A stretch of DNA of 64,000 nucleotides. It comes from Gammaproteobacteria bacterium. GTDB taxonomy: Bacteria; Pseudomonadota; Gammaproteobacteria; Pseudomonadales; Azotimanducaceae. The position numbers and the translations under genes were made by a program. Below, piece by piece: positions 43,482 to 52,383 of the stretch; positions within the stretch are counted from its first letter, which is position 1; the number at the start of each line of letters is the position of its first letter. The notes under the pieces were generated by a model. That model was not told the origin of the DNA and did not search any database. It saw only the letters and a list, made by a program, of their open reading frames with translations. The stretch is taken from NCBI GenBank assembly GCA_026708185.1, contig JAPOVK010000034.1:124001-188000 (forward strand). Reading direction: 5' to 3'.

Positions 43482-45371
43482 TCAAGCACCCGTATTGTCG
43501 GCGAGGAAGGCGAGGATTCGCTGATACAGGTCCTCGTTGACCTCGTCGCCGATGAAGCCATGGCCCTGGTCGTGGTCGAAGAGCCAAGCCACCTCGTGGC
43601 CGGCCCCCTCCAACGCCTCGCGCATGCGCCGCGCATGCATGGGCGGCGCACGGCGGTCGATCCCGCCGTGGACCAGCATCACCTTGGCGCGGATGCGGTC
43701 GGCCAGGTGCGTCGGCGAGCGGGTGTCCAGGTCCACATCGCCGAGGATCTGGCGGATGTAGTGGACTCCGGACAGGCGTTCGCGGACATCGCCGGCACGT
43801 TCCATGATCGTGAGATCGTAGATGCCCGCACTGCCGACCGCGCACCGATAGAGGTCCGGCTCGCGGGCCACGCCCATGAGCGCCGCATAGGCGCCGTAGC
43901 TCGCGCCCATGATGCACACCCGCTTCGCATCCGCCAATCCGGTCTCTATCGCCCATCGCGTCGCGTCGGTAACGTCGTCTTGCATCAGGCCACCCCACTC
44001 ACCGAAGCCACGGCTCATGTAGGCGGGACCGTAGCCGTCTGACCCGCGGAAGTTCACCTGCAGGACGTGATAACCGCGGCTCGCAAGGAGCTGGACGACG
44101 GGGTCGAAACCCCAGTAGTCGCGGACCCCGTGCGGCCCACCGTGCACGAGCACGACCATGGGCCCGGGCCGCGGTGTCTTGGCGGCGCTGGTGACGTAGC
44201 CGTACACCGTCGCACCGTCCCGGACCTGGAACTCCACAGGTGCCATCGAGGCCAGACTCTCGGCCGGCAGATTCGGGTAGCGCGAGGCCAGGTGCTCGAC
44301 GTTGCGGTCGTCGACGTTCAGCAGGACGAAACGGCCCGGCTCACGGTCTCCCAACACCAGCGCCACGCTGACCTTGTAGTCGCGCGTCGCACTGGTGATG
44401 GTCACCGCGGCGTCCGGGTACATCTTGGCAAGCGCCGCATGCTGCTGTGCCAGCGGGTGCGCCGGGTTGAGGTACTGGTACGCCGGGTAGTGATGGTCGA
44501 AGCGCACGGCCCAAGGCCGGTTGTCGTCGTCGATCTGCACGGCGGTGATATCGACGTTGGGATGCCGGATGACGATGTCGTGGGTGGCGTCGTCGGTGTT
44601 GTAGATCCCGAAGCCCGTCGTAGCCGCATCGCGGCTGTCCAACGTGTACCAGAGTTCGGGTCTCGGGCCGTATATCAGCGGCGTCCATGCCTCGCCGCCG
44701 TAGCGCGACGTACCGAGCACGCGCCAATCGTCGCCTTTTGGCCGGTGGTGGACCTCGCTGACAAACTCGTCGTTGGTGCCCATGCTGAACTCCAGTCGGC
44801 CCTCGGCATTCGCCAGCAGGTTGCCGCCACGCGTCGCGGAACGGGCGATGCGCCGCAGGTGGCCATTCTTGACGTTCATCCGGTGCGCCTCAGCGAAGCG
44901 GTTCTGATAGCGCAGGATGAGGACGTGGTCGGGGTCGGCGGGCAACTGGTGCAGGAGCGCGCCGCCGCGAACCAGCAGGTCCATCTTGCCGGACTCCACC
45001 TCGACCACGTGGAGTTCCCCCGTGGGCACGCGCAGATCCAGCACCGGAACGAAGCGGACGCCGGTGATCAGCAGCCGGTCGTCGCCGATCCAGATCATGG
45101 CGCCCACCTCGGTGTGGCGACCGAGACCGTAGTTGATCTTCACCTCGCGCCCCGGGTAGGTCACCACCTGGAACGTGCCGAACTCGCCGTCGCGCTTCGA
45201 GCGGGCTAGGTAGTCGCCGTTCGGCGAGATGGAGATCATCCCGAGTTCGGGATCATTGGTGAAAGCGGACACGGGCAGGTCGTTGGCGGATGCGAGACAG
45301 GCCGCCACCGACAACGGCGCGAGCAGCCCGATCCACGGCGACCGACGGGCACATTTCCCGGAATCAGCCAC
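43482..45371 (-). CDS. S9-family alpha/beta-hydrolase peptidase (DPP/acyl-peptidase-like), exported
   Basis: A 629-residue serine peptidase. A hydrophobic N-terminal segment (IGLLAPLSVAACLASA) indicates export. The middle is a beta-propeller (MISISPNGDYLARSKRD). The catalytic domain begins near residue 400: VVLVHGGPHGVRDYWGFDPV, nucleophile Ser491 in GASYGA, Asp572 in HGGIDRRAP and His604 in DQGHGF, so the triad is complete. Such enzymes degrade short peptides in the periplasm. It converges with the TPR gene. Confidence 0.92.
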   Translation of the reverse strand: MADSGKCARRSPWIGLLAPLSVAACLASANDLPVSAFTNDPELGMISISPNGDYLARSKRDGEFGTFQVVTYPGREVKINYGLGRHTEVGAMIWIGDDRLLITGVRFVPVLDLRVPTGELHVVEVESGKMDLLVRGGALLHQLPADPDHVLILRYQNRFAEAHRMNVKNGHLRRIARSATRGGNLLANAEGRLEFSMGTNDEFVSEVHHRPKGDDWRVLGTSRYGGEAWTPLIYGPRPELWYTLDSRDAATTGFGIYNTDDATHDIVIRHPNVDITAVQIDDDNRPWAVRFDHHYPAYQYLNPAHPLAQQHAALAKMYPDAAVTITSATRDYKVSVALVLGDREPGRFVLLNVDDRNVEHLASRYPNLPAESLASMAPVEFQVRDGATVYGYVTSAAKTPRPGPMVVLVHGGPHGVRDYWGFDPVVQLLASRGYHVLQVNFRGSDGYGPAYMSRGFGEWGGLMQDDVTDATRWAIETGLADAKRVCIMGASYGAYAALMGVAREPDLYRCAVGSAGIYDLTIMERAGDVRERLSGVHYIRQILGDVDLDTRSPTHLADRIRAKVMLVHGGIDRRAPPMHARRMREALEGAGHEVAWLFDHDQGHGFIGDEVNEDLYQRILAFLADNTGA

Positions 45372-45490
45372 GACGCCACTCCTCCCTCGGCAGAATCGTC
45401 CCCGTCTGCACGGCGCGCGTCAAGCTACTGTCGCACGGTGACGGCGACGCGCATAGACTGTGCATCGTTCCTCGCTCACGAGAGTAGGCC

Positions 45491-46597
45491 ATGGCGCAAG
45501 CGGACTTGATCAAAACCATCGACGAATTCGAGGCGGAGTACAGGAAAGGCATTGGCACGGTGCTGCCCCACCGTCCGAGCAAAGAGGCCAACCTCGACAA
45601 CATCCGCCGCTTCGGCGACGGCGTTGGCGACTACAACCCGCTGTGGCGCGACGAAGCACACGCCGCGAGCAGTCGTTTCGGCATGATCACGGCCCCGCCG
45701 CCTTTCCTTTACGGCGTCACCCTCGGGGTCGTCGCCGGCGAAACCGGAGCCATCGATCGCCGCCGCGTGTCCACGCAGTACCTGCCGGTGAACTATGCGG
45801 GCGCCGAGATCGACTTCGTCCGCCCGATCTGGCTCAACGACCGCATTACGGCCTCGGAGCAGGTGGGCGAGACCATCCGCAAGCGCAGCCGCCGCATAGG
45901 TCCCATCAACTTCAACACGGGCCTCGTGACCTTCACCAACCAGCGACAAGAGGTGGTCGCCACGATCAAGACGACGATGGTGCGCTACGAGAACACGGGC
46001 CACACCCTCGAATACGACCGCACCGCCAAGGGGGAGAGCGGCGAAGCCGTCGAACCGATGGTCGAACCCGCCGATCCCTTGGTCTGGGAGCGTGATCGTC
46101 GCGGTGCCGAGACGCGCTATTTCGAGGACGTCGCCGAGGGCGACGCGATCCCGGCACTGCCCAAGGGGACCTACTCGGTCACCGAACTGTTCCTGTTCAC
46201 CCACGGCGTACTCGGCACCGGCCGCAGTCCGCGCGCGGCGTTGGCAGCGGAAGGTTCAGCCGACCTCGGCGGCGGCGGGCGCTTCGACTCGGAACACGCC
46301 CAGAAACGCCGCAACATGCCCGGCCAGTTCGACTACGGGCCGCAGCGGGTCTGCTGGCTCTCGCAGATCGTGACCGACTGGATGGGCGACGACGGCGTGC
46401 TGAAGGCGCTTTCCGCGTCGATTCGCCATCCCAACGTCGTCGGCGACACCAACACTCTGCATGGCGAAGTTTCGGGTAAGTCCGTGGTGGACGGCGAGCA
46501 TCTTGTCGAACTGCAGGTGCGCAACGTCAACCAGTCGGGGCTCGCCACGGCGCTGGGCTCTGCGGTCGTCGTCCTTCCGTCGCGGGTCAGCGCCTAG
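45491..46597 (+). CDS. Double-hotdog MaoC/FAS1-like dehydratase
   Basis: A 368-residue protein with two hotdog domains. The first (1-165) has RRFGDGVGDYNPLWRDEAHA and APPPFLYGVTLG, the hydratase signature D-x-N-P; the second has FEDVAEGDAIPALPKGTYSV and the end VGDTNTLHGEVSGKSVVDGE. Such proteins hydrate enoyl-CoA thioesters in acyl-CoA or mesaconyl-type pathways. It is divergent from the S9 peptidase and downstream of no other gene. It is consistent with the acyl-CoA genes at 39-41 kb. Confidence 0.88.
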   Translation: MAQADLIKTIDEFEAEYRKGIGTVLPHRPSKEANLDNIRRFGDGVGDYNPLWRDEAHAASSRFGMITAPPPFLYGVTLGVVAGETGAIDRRRVSTQYLPVNYAGAEIDFVRPIWLNDRITASEQVGETIRKRSRRIGPINFNTGLVTFTNQRQEVVATIKTTMVRYENTGHTLEYDRTAKGESGEAVEPMVEPADPLVWERDRRGAETRYFEDVAEGDAIPALPKGTYSVTELFLFTHGVLGTGRSPRAALAAEGSADLGGGGRFDSEHAQKRRNMPGQFDYGPQRVCWLSQIVTDWMGDDGVLKALSASIRHPNVVGDTNTLHGEVSGKSVVDGEHLVELQVRNVNQSGLATALGSAVVVLPSRVSA

Positions 46598-46603
46598 GCG
46601 CGT

Positions 46604-47527
46604 CTAGGCCGCCTTTTCTGCGGGCAGCTTGGGCTTGTCCCGGGCGGCCGCCTCCTCGCGTTCGAAGTAGCGGCCTGACAGCGTACGCTGGTTCTCGTAG
46701 ATCGAGCCCTGGTAGGGCGCGCGCGGCAAAGGCATGCGGACCGGCACGTCCTCGAGGCGCGGCTGCGTGGTCGGCTGGCCGTGCACCATGCGGCCGTTGA
46801 AGTCGTCGAGGTCGTTGAGGTTCTCGATCCCGGCAAGGGGCCATGCGTCCGCGGCGGCGTACTCGTAGAAGAGCACGCGGCGCTGGCGATTCGAGGTGTT
46901 CAGGGCGGAACCGTGCACCAGCCGCACATGGTGGATGCTTATGTCGCCGGCACGTCCGTACAGCTCGCGCGGACTCGAGACATCGAGGCTGCATTTGTCG
47001 ACGTCGATGGCGCCACAGAACGCCCCATAGCTGTGGTGATCGTACACCGGCCCCTTGTGCGAACCCGGCAGCACCATGAGCGGACCGTTGTCGGCATCCA
47101 TGTCATCGAGAAGGATGCCGACAGCGAGCACGTCCTGGTTGGTATGCGGGTAGAAGGCCCAGTCCTGGTGCCATTCGACCGGCGATCCGTACTCGGCGGC
47201 TTTCATGTTGATCTTGCCGCCGGCGCGCAGGCGGATGTTGGCGCCGATGAGTGGTTCAAGCGCGGCCATGATGCGCGGATACGCCGCCAAGTCACGGTAG
47301 AACGGGTGTGCGAGGTGGGGCTGCTTGATGCGGCGCACTCGAGGCGCCTCGGGGGTATGCGATGCCTCCAGGTCGAGGACGGGGGTGTGCTCGGTGAGGC
47401 CCGCGGCGCTGGCCACGACCTCGGCCGTGACGGCCCGAAGTTCGGCAAGGGTCTCCGGCAAGAGCGCACCTTCGACCACGACATAGCCGTCGGTGTCGTA
47501 TTGGGCGATCTGGGCTTCGGTCAGCAT
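46604..47527 (-). CDS. Phytanoyl-CoA dioxygenase (PhyH) family protein 6
   Basis: A 307-residue PhyH member: LTEAQIAQYDTDGYVVVEGA opens it, VEWHQDWAFYPHTNQDVLAV supplies the intact HxD, NGPLMVLPGSHKGPVYDHHS is the core loop, and HHVRLVHGSALNTSNRQRRV gives the distal His and Arg. This is the arrangement closest to ectoine hydroxylase and related enzymes. The ATG at 47527 begins MLTEAQ. It is divergent from the fused oxidoreductase gene, 65 bases away. Confidence 0.91.
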   Translation of the reverse strand: MLTEAQIAQYDTDGYVVVEGALLPETLAELRAVTAEVVASAAGLTEHTPVLDLEASHTPEAPRVRRIKQPHLAHPFYRDLAAYPRIMAALEPLIGANIRLRAGGKINMKAAEYGSPVEWHQDWAFYPHTNQDVLAVGILLDDMDADNGPLMVLPGSHKGPVYDHHSYGAFCGAIDVDKCSLDVSSPRELYGRAGDISIHHVRLVHGSALNTSNRQRRVLFYEYAAADAWPLAGIENLNDLDDFNGRMVHGQPTTQPRLEDVPVRMPLPRAPYQGSIYENQRTLSGRYFEREEAAARDKPKLPAEKAA

Positions 47528-47592
47528 GGACTCCCCTCGACCGGGCGATGCAGCGTATAGACTTGCCCGGTAGCTTACATCAAGGGAAGTCC

Positions 47593-49602
47593 ATGACGCG
47601 CTGGGGAATCCTCGCCACGGGCCGCATCGCCCGCAAGCTGGCCGATGCCGTGACCGAGTCGGAGACATCCGAACTCGTGGCAGTCGGCAGCCGCACGCAA
47701 GCTGCCGCGGACACGTTCGCCAAGGACTACGGCGGAATCACGGCACACGGCACCTACGACGCCCTGCTCGCCGACCCCGACGTGGACGCCGTCTACGTGT
47801 CAACGCCGCATCCGCAGCATGCCGAGTGGACGATCAAGGCCCTCGAAGCCGGCAAGGCCGTCCTGTGCGAAAAGCCCATGGGCGTGAACCACGCCGAAGT
47901 GATGGCGATGGTGGAGACGGCGGCGTTCCACGACACCTTCCTGATGGAAGCGTTCATGTACCGAACGCATCCGCAGACCGCCAAGATCGTCGAGTTGATC
48001 CGCGACGGCGCCATCGGCGAGGTGCGCCAGATCAACGCCAGCCACGGCTTCGCATCACCATTCAACCCGGAGAGCCGCCTGCACAACAACGACCTCGCGG
48101 GCGGCGGCATCATGGACGTCGGCTGCTATCCCGTGTCCATGGTGCGCCTGATCGCCGGCGAGGAGCCGGAGGCCGTCGCCGGCTTCGCCGCGCTTGGCAA
48201 GACCGGCGTGGACCAGTGGGCGTCGGGCCTCCTCGAGTTTCCCAGCGGCCTGATTGCCCGAGTGTCCACGGCTGTCTCGGTCTCACTGGACAACGCCGTG
48301 CAGGTCTTCGGTTCCGGTGGCTCGATGCACATCGCCGCGCCCTGGTTCGGGGACCGCGGCGACGGCAATTGGCGCTTCGATCTCGTTCGCCGCGGAGAAC
48401 GCGAAGTCGTCGGCGGCAAGACCAAGCCAACCTATGTTCTCGAAGTCGACGAAGTCGCGCGGGCCTTGGCCGCGGGAGAGAAGGCATCGCCCACCATGGA
48501 CTGGCAGGACAGTCTCGGCAACGCCAAGGCGCTCGACCGCTGGCGCGCCGAAGTCGGCCTCTCGTTCGACCTCGAGAAGCCGGAACGCCAGACCAAGCCG
48601 GTCCACGGGCGGCCGCTCTCGGTGCGGCGCAGGACCATGCGCCACGCCGAGATCACCGGCATCGCGAAACCGGTCTCCCGACTCGTGATGGGTTGCGACA
48701 ACCAGCCGAACGCACCGCACGCCGCCGTCATGTTCGACAACTACTTCGAGTACGGCGGCAATACGTTCGACACCGCGCACATCTACGGCGGTGGCCGTCA
48801 GGAGGCGCTTCTCGGCGGCTGGCTTGCGAACCGCGGAATCCGCGAGGACGTAGTCGTCATCGGCAAGGGCGCGCACACGCCGGCGAACTTCCCGGACCGG
48901 GTGGGGCCGCAACTCGACATCACGCTGGACCGGCTGCAGACCGACTACGTGGACCTCTACTTCCTGCACCGCGACAACGTCGACGTGCCGGTGGACGAGT
49001 GGCTCGACGTGCTGAACGCGGAGCAGGCGGCCGGCCGCATCCGCGTCTTCGGCGCATCGAACTGGTCGCTCGCGCGCGTGCAGGAAGCCAACGCCCACGC
49101 CGCCGCCAATACCCTGACGCCGTTCGGGGCCGTGTCCAACAACTTCAGCCTGGCCCGGATGGTCGATCCGGTGTGGCCGGGCTGCATCGCTGCCTCGGAT
49201 GCCGCGTGGCGGGCCTGGCTCACCGCCGAGCAGATGCCGCTCTTGCCTTGGTCGAGCCAGGCGCGCGGCTTCTTCACGCCTCGCTTCGATGCCGTCGCCG
49301 AAGCTCATGCGTCGAACGTCGATGCGGGGTTCGGCAATCAGCCGAGCGACGCCGAGATGCGCCGCTGCTGGTTCGCGGACGACAACTTCGAGCGCCGCAG
49401 GCGGGCCGTGCAATTGGCCGCCGAGAAAGCCGTCGCGCCGATCAATGTCGCGCTCGCTTACGTGCTCAGCCAGCCGTTCCCGTGCTTCGCCCTGTTCGGT
49501 CCGCGAACGCTCGATGAGACGCGCAGTTCACTCGCGGCCCTGAGCGTCGAGCTGAACGACGAGGAGCGCGCCTGGCTCAACCTGGAGGATGTCGACGCTT
49601 AA
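47593..49602 (+). CDS. Gfo/Idh/MocA dehydrogenase fused to an aldo/keto reductase
   Basis: A 669-residue fusion. Residues 1-330 are a Gfo/Idh/MocA oxidoreductase: RWGILATGRIARKLADAV for NAD(P), VYVSTPHPQHAEW and the catalytic CEKPMG. From about residue 345 an aldo/keto reductase begins (ISRLVMGC-like start SRLVMGCDNQPN) with the tetrad visible: Asp in TFDTAHIYGG, Tyr in the same motif, Lys in VVIGKGAHT and His in YFLHRDNVDV. No stop separates them. Both are NAD(P)-linked, so one protein could carry out two sugar or polyol redox steps. The ATG 47593 begins MTRWGIL. Confidence 0.9.
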   Translation: MTRWGILATGRIARKLADAVTESETSELVAVGSRTQAAADTFAKDYGGITAHGTYDALLADPDVDAVYVSTPHPQHAEWTIKALEAGKAVLCEKPMGVNHAEVMAMVETAAFHDTFLMEAFMYRTHPQTAKIVELIRDGAIGEVRQINASHGFASPFNPESRLHNNDLAGGGIMDVGCYPVSMVRLIAGEEPEAVAGFAALGKTGVDQWASGLLEFPSGLIARVSTAVSVSLDNAVQVFGSGGSMHIAAPWFGDRGDGNWRFDLVRRGEREVVGGKTKPTYVLEVDEVARALAAGEKASPTMDWQDSLGNAKALDRWRAEVGLSFDLEKPERQTKPVHGRPLSVRRRTMRHAEITGIAKPVSRLVMGCDNQPNAPHAAVMFDNYFEYGGNTFDTAHIYGGGRQEALLGGWLANRGIREDVVVIGKGAHTPANFPDRVGPQLDITLDRLQTDYVDLYFLHRDNVDVPVDEWLDVLNAEQAAGRIRVFGASNWSLARVQEANAHAAANTLTPFGAVSNNFSLARMVDPVWPGCIAASDAAWRAWLTAEQMPLLPWSSQARGFFTPRFDAVAEAHASNVDAGFGNQPSDAEMRRCWFADDNFERRRRAVQLAAEKAVAPINVALAYVLSQPFPCFALFGPRTLDETRSSLAALSVELNDEERAWLNLEDVDA

Positions 49603-50180
49603 GCCGACCCCGTCAGCAGCTTGTCGATGAAGTCCGTCGCCGAGTCGTCGCCCCACGCCGCGCTGCCGATGTGGGTATAGACGATCCGACGGTCGTCGTC
49701 GAGGATGAACGTCGACGGAATCGCCCGGGTCTGGAACATCGGCGGTCGCTCCTTCGTCACGTAGACCGGAAGCTCCCAGCCCTTGTCCTCGACGAAACCC
49801 TGCACCTTCTCCAGCGACTCGTCGGAGACGATGACAAAGGCCACGTCTTGCCCGTCGTAGTGGCCGACGAGTTCCTCGATGGCCGGCATCTCCCGTATGC
49901 ACGGGCCGCACCATGTCGCCCAGTTGTTGACGAACAGCACGCTGTGGTCGAGTTCCGCCACGTCGGCGGTGCGGCCGTCCATGCCGCGAACCTGCCACGA
50001 CAGCGCCGGCGCGACCTCGCTTGGGAACGACAGAGGCCGCAGACCCACTTCCGGCTGCGGGTTGCCGGATCCGCTGGCGAGGAACAGGCCGAAAATACCG
50101 AATCCCAATAGCGGCAACCCCACGGCAAGTATGGCGCCGGCCAGCATGCCGACAAAAAAGAACCGGTTGAGGAATCTCAT
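49599..50180 (-). CDS. TlpA-like membrane-anchored thioredoxin
   Basis: A 193-residue protein with one N-terminal membrane helix (VGMLAGAILAVGLPLLGFGI) and a periplasmic thioredoxin domain carrying WATWCGPC (C91, C94) and the cis-Pro loop IPSTFILDDD. It fits redoxins that reduce cytochrome apoproteins or other periplasmic thiols. It ends with a four-base convergent overlap with the fusion gene. It is 16 bases downstream of the SRAP gene. Confidence 0.91.
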   Translation of the reverse strand: MRFLNRFFFVGMLAGAILAVGLPLLGFGIFGLFLASGSGNPQPEVGLRPLSFPSEVAPALSWQVRGMDGRTADVAELDHSVLFVNNWATWCGPCIREMPAIEELVGHYDGQDVAFVIVSDESLEKVQGFVEDKGWELPVYVTKERPPMFQTRAIPSTFILDDDRRIVYTHIGSAAWGDDSATDFIDKLLTGSA

Positions 50181-50196
50181 GGCCGTCTCCTGGTAA

Positions 50197-50925
50197 TCAG
50201 AACAACTGCCCGGCTACGGGCGGGAGTGGTTCGTCGGCAAGCCGGACGGGCTTGCCCACGGGCTCGATGCACTGACTCTCCTTGTTGCGCGGATTGCCGA
50301 CGTAGGATGACACCGGCACGGCCAGCAGGTCGTCCGGCAAGCGGGGCTCGAACAACGCGCCAAGGTCGTCGGGAGACGACCCTCGGTCCATCCAAGTCCG
50401 GGCTCCATCCATCGACAGCATCACCGGCTGACGATTGTGTATCGGCTCGAATCCGGCGTGCGCTGCGGTCGTCACGATGGAGAAACTGTCCACTTTCTCC
50501 GACCGGTCGGCATTTCGCCACCGGTCCCAGACCCCGGCCAGCAGCATGCCGCCACTCTCGGGTTGGATGTAGAAGGGTCGACGAACCCCCGCCACCTTCT
50601 GCCACTCGTAGAAGCCGCTGATCGGCACGAGGCAGCGGCGCCGGCGGAACGGCTCGCGGAATGTGCTGGACTTCTCGAGGGTTTCCGACTTGGCGTTGAA
50701 GGTCGCGTAGTTCCTGCGCACACGCGTCTTCGACCAATACGGCGTCAGCCACCAGTCCGCCTCCGCGGCCACGAGGTCTGCGCTGTCGCGGCCATCGTGG
50801 CGGATGATCCACGCGGGCTCGGTGGGCGCCACGTTGAAGCTGCCCTCCCCTGGGACGGGCTTGCCGATCAATGCCAGGTAGAGCTTTTCCAGCCGTTCCT
50901 GGTCGGTGGCAAACCGCCCGCACAT
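50197..50925 (-). CDS. SRAP-family abasic-site protein (YedK/HMCES-like)
   Basis: A 242-residue SOS-response-associated peptidase-like protein that crosslinks to abasic sites in single-stranded DNA. Cys2 follows the initiator Met (MCGRFA), and NVAPTEPAWII, LVPISGFYEWQKV (catalytic Glu) and PIHNRQPVML (His) are all present in place. It is full length. It lies four bases downstream of the aldo/keto reductase gene on the same strand. Confidence 0.93.
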   Translation of the reverse strand: MCGRFATDQERLEKLYLALIGKPVPGEGSFNVAPTEPAWIIRHDGRDSADLVAAEADWWLTPYWSKTRVRRNYATFNAKSETLEKSSTFREPFRRRRCLVPISGFYEWQKVAGVRRPFYIQPESGGMLLAGVWDRWRNADRSEKVDSFSIVTTAAHAGFEPIHNRQPVMLSMDGARTWMDRGSSPDDLGALFEPRLPDDLLAVPVSSYVGNPRNKESQCIEPVGKPVRLADEPLPPVAGQLF

Positions 50926-50929
50926 CTCC

Positions 50930-51871
50930 TTACGACTCCACGGCCTCTAGTTGCGCCACGACGTCGCGCATCTCGGCTTCGTCGAGGCGCATGGTCGATG
51001 CCGCCACGTTGGCGCGCACCTGTTCCGGCGAGGTCGCCCCGGCGATCACCGACGACACCGCGGGCGTCGACAGCAGCCAACCGAAGGCCAACTCGAGGAG
51101 CGACCGACCACGCTCCTCGGCAAACGCGGCGAGCGCGTCGACGCGGTCGAAGTTACGCTCGCTCAAGGCCCTCGCGGCCCGCGCAGCGCGCAGCCGCGTG
51201 CCTTCCGGCGGCGCCTCGCCGCGGCGGTACTTGCCGGTGAGCAGGCCACTCGCCAACGGGAAGTACGGCAGCATGCCGAGCCCGAAGTGGTCGCACGCGG
51301 GGATCACCTCGCGCAGCACGTCGCGTTCGAGCAGGCTCATCAGGTTCTGCGCGGAGACGAACGGGTTCAGGTGGTCGCGAGCCGCTGTCCAGTGGGCGTC
51401 GGCGATCTGCCAGCCCGAGAAGTTTGAACAGCCGATGTAGCGCACCTTGCCGGCGCGCACGCAGTCGTCCAAGGCGCGCAGCGTCTCGTCGATCGGCGTA
51501 TGCGGATCGGGGAAGTGAAGCTGGTAGAGGTCGATGTAGTCGGTGTCGAGGCGGCGCAAGCTCGCTTCCAGCGCGCTGACGATGTAGCGCCGCGACGCCC
51601 CGCGCCGATGCGGACCCTCCCCCATGGCGAAGCCGAACTTGGTCGCAAGCACAACATCCTCGCGACGCCCTGCAAGCGCGCGCCCAAGATACTCTTCCGA
51701 GAGTGAGCCGCCGTACATGTCGGCAGTGTCTAGAAGGTTGATCCCGGCCTCGAGCGCCGCGTCGACGACCGCGCATGTGGCCGCCTCGTCCATCCGCCCG
51801 CCGAAGTTGTTGCAGCCCAAGCCCACTTCGGACACAAACAAACCGCTGTTGCCTAGTCGTCGTTGCTCCAT
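50930..51871 (-). CDS. Aldo/keto reductase
   Basis: A 313-residue NADPH-linked reductase. The tetrad is visible: Asp and Tyr in NLLDTADMYGGSLSEEYL, Lys in DVVLATKFGFAMG and His in IDLYQLHFPDPHTP. The NADP pocket is VSSVIAGATSPEQVRANV near the end. It is a different branch from the reductase domain at 48.6-49.6 kb. The start overlaps the small PH-like gene by 19 bases. Confidence 0.93.
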   Translation of the reverse strand: MEQRRLGNSGLFVSEVGLGCNNFGGRMDEAATCAVVDAALEAGINLLDTADMYGGSLSEEYLGRALAGRREDVVLATKFGFAMGEGPHRRGASRRYIVSALEASLRRLDTDYIDLYQLHFPDPHTPIDETLRALDDCVRAGKVRYIGCSNFSGWQIADAHWTAARDHLNPFVSAQNLMSLLERDVLREVIPACDHFGLGMLPYFPLASGLLTGKYRRGEAPPEGTRLRAARAARALSERNFDRVDALAAFAEERGRSLLELAFGWLLSTPAVSSVIAGATSPEQVRANVAASTMRLDEAEMRDVVAQLEAVES

Positions 51872-52383
51872 GTGCTACTTACGTCCGCCCGAGTCGAACG
51901 CAAGCTTACGACATGCGCGGACCGTTCCCTACTCGAAGGCACGGCATCGGCAAAGCCAAGAACCTCGAGGAACTCGCGCTCCAGCTTTGGGGACACCAAG
52001 GTCGTCCAGCCGGACTCTTCGATCGCCACGACCGCCGTGCCCATCGCGAAGTCGTCGATCGCGTAGAACGGGCCAGCGCGCAGGCAGCGCACAGCAGTGA
52101 TGCGGGCCAAGGGAATCCGCCGCTTCCGGAAGTTACTGGTCACCGTCAAGACGCCGTCCGCGATCCGATAGCGTGTGGTCGCGACTACGGCGAACATGGC
52201 GACGGCGAACGCGGCGCAAAGGCACACGCACGTCACGTTGAAAACGGTCGGGCCGTCGGACGTCAACCTAGTCGCCGTGATGGCGCCCAACACCAGAACT
52301 GGAAAGAACCGCCAAAGCGCGCGCCTGCCGAGCGCGGATCGGAACGACACCCCGCTTTGACCAGCGGCATCATCGGTCACCAC
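51853..52383 (-). CDS. Small membrane protein with PH-like domain
   Basis: A 176-residue protein with two membrane helices (ALWRFFPVLVLGAITATRLT and TVFNVTCVCLCAAFAVAMFA) followed by a beta-rich soluble part (TTRYRIADGVLTVTSNFRKR then IPLARITAVRCLRAGPFYAI). This resembles bacterial PH-domain proteins of the DUF304-like type, but the match is only by eye. It is located directly before the aldo/keto reductase, with which it overlaps. Confidence 0.65.
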   Translation of the reverse strand: MVTDDAAGQSGVSFRSALGRRALWRFFPVLVLGAITATRLTSDGPTVFNVTCVCLCAAFAVAMFAVVATTRYRIADGVLTVTSNFRKRRIPLARITAVRCLRAGPFYAIDDFAMGTAVVAIEESGWTTLVSPKLEREFLEVLGFADAVPSSRERSAHVVSLRSTRADVSSTWSNDD

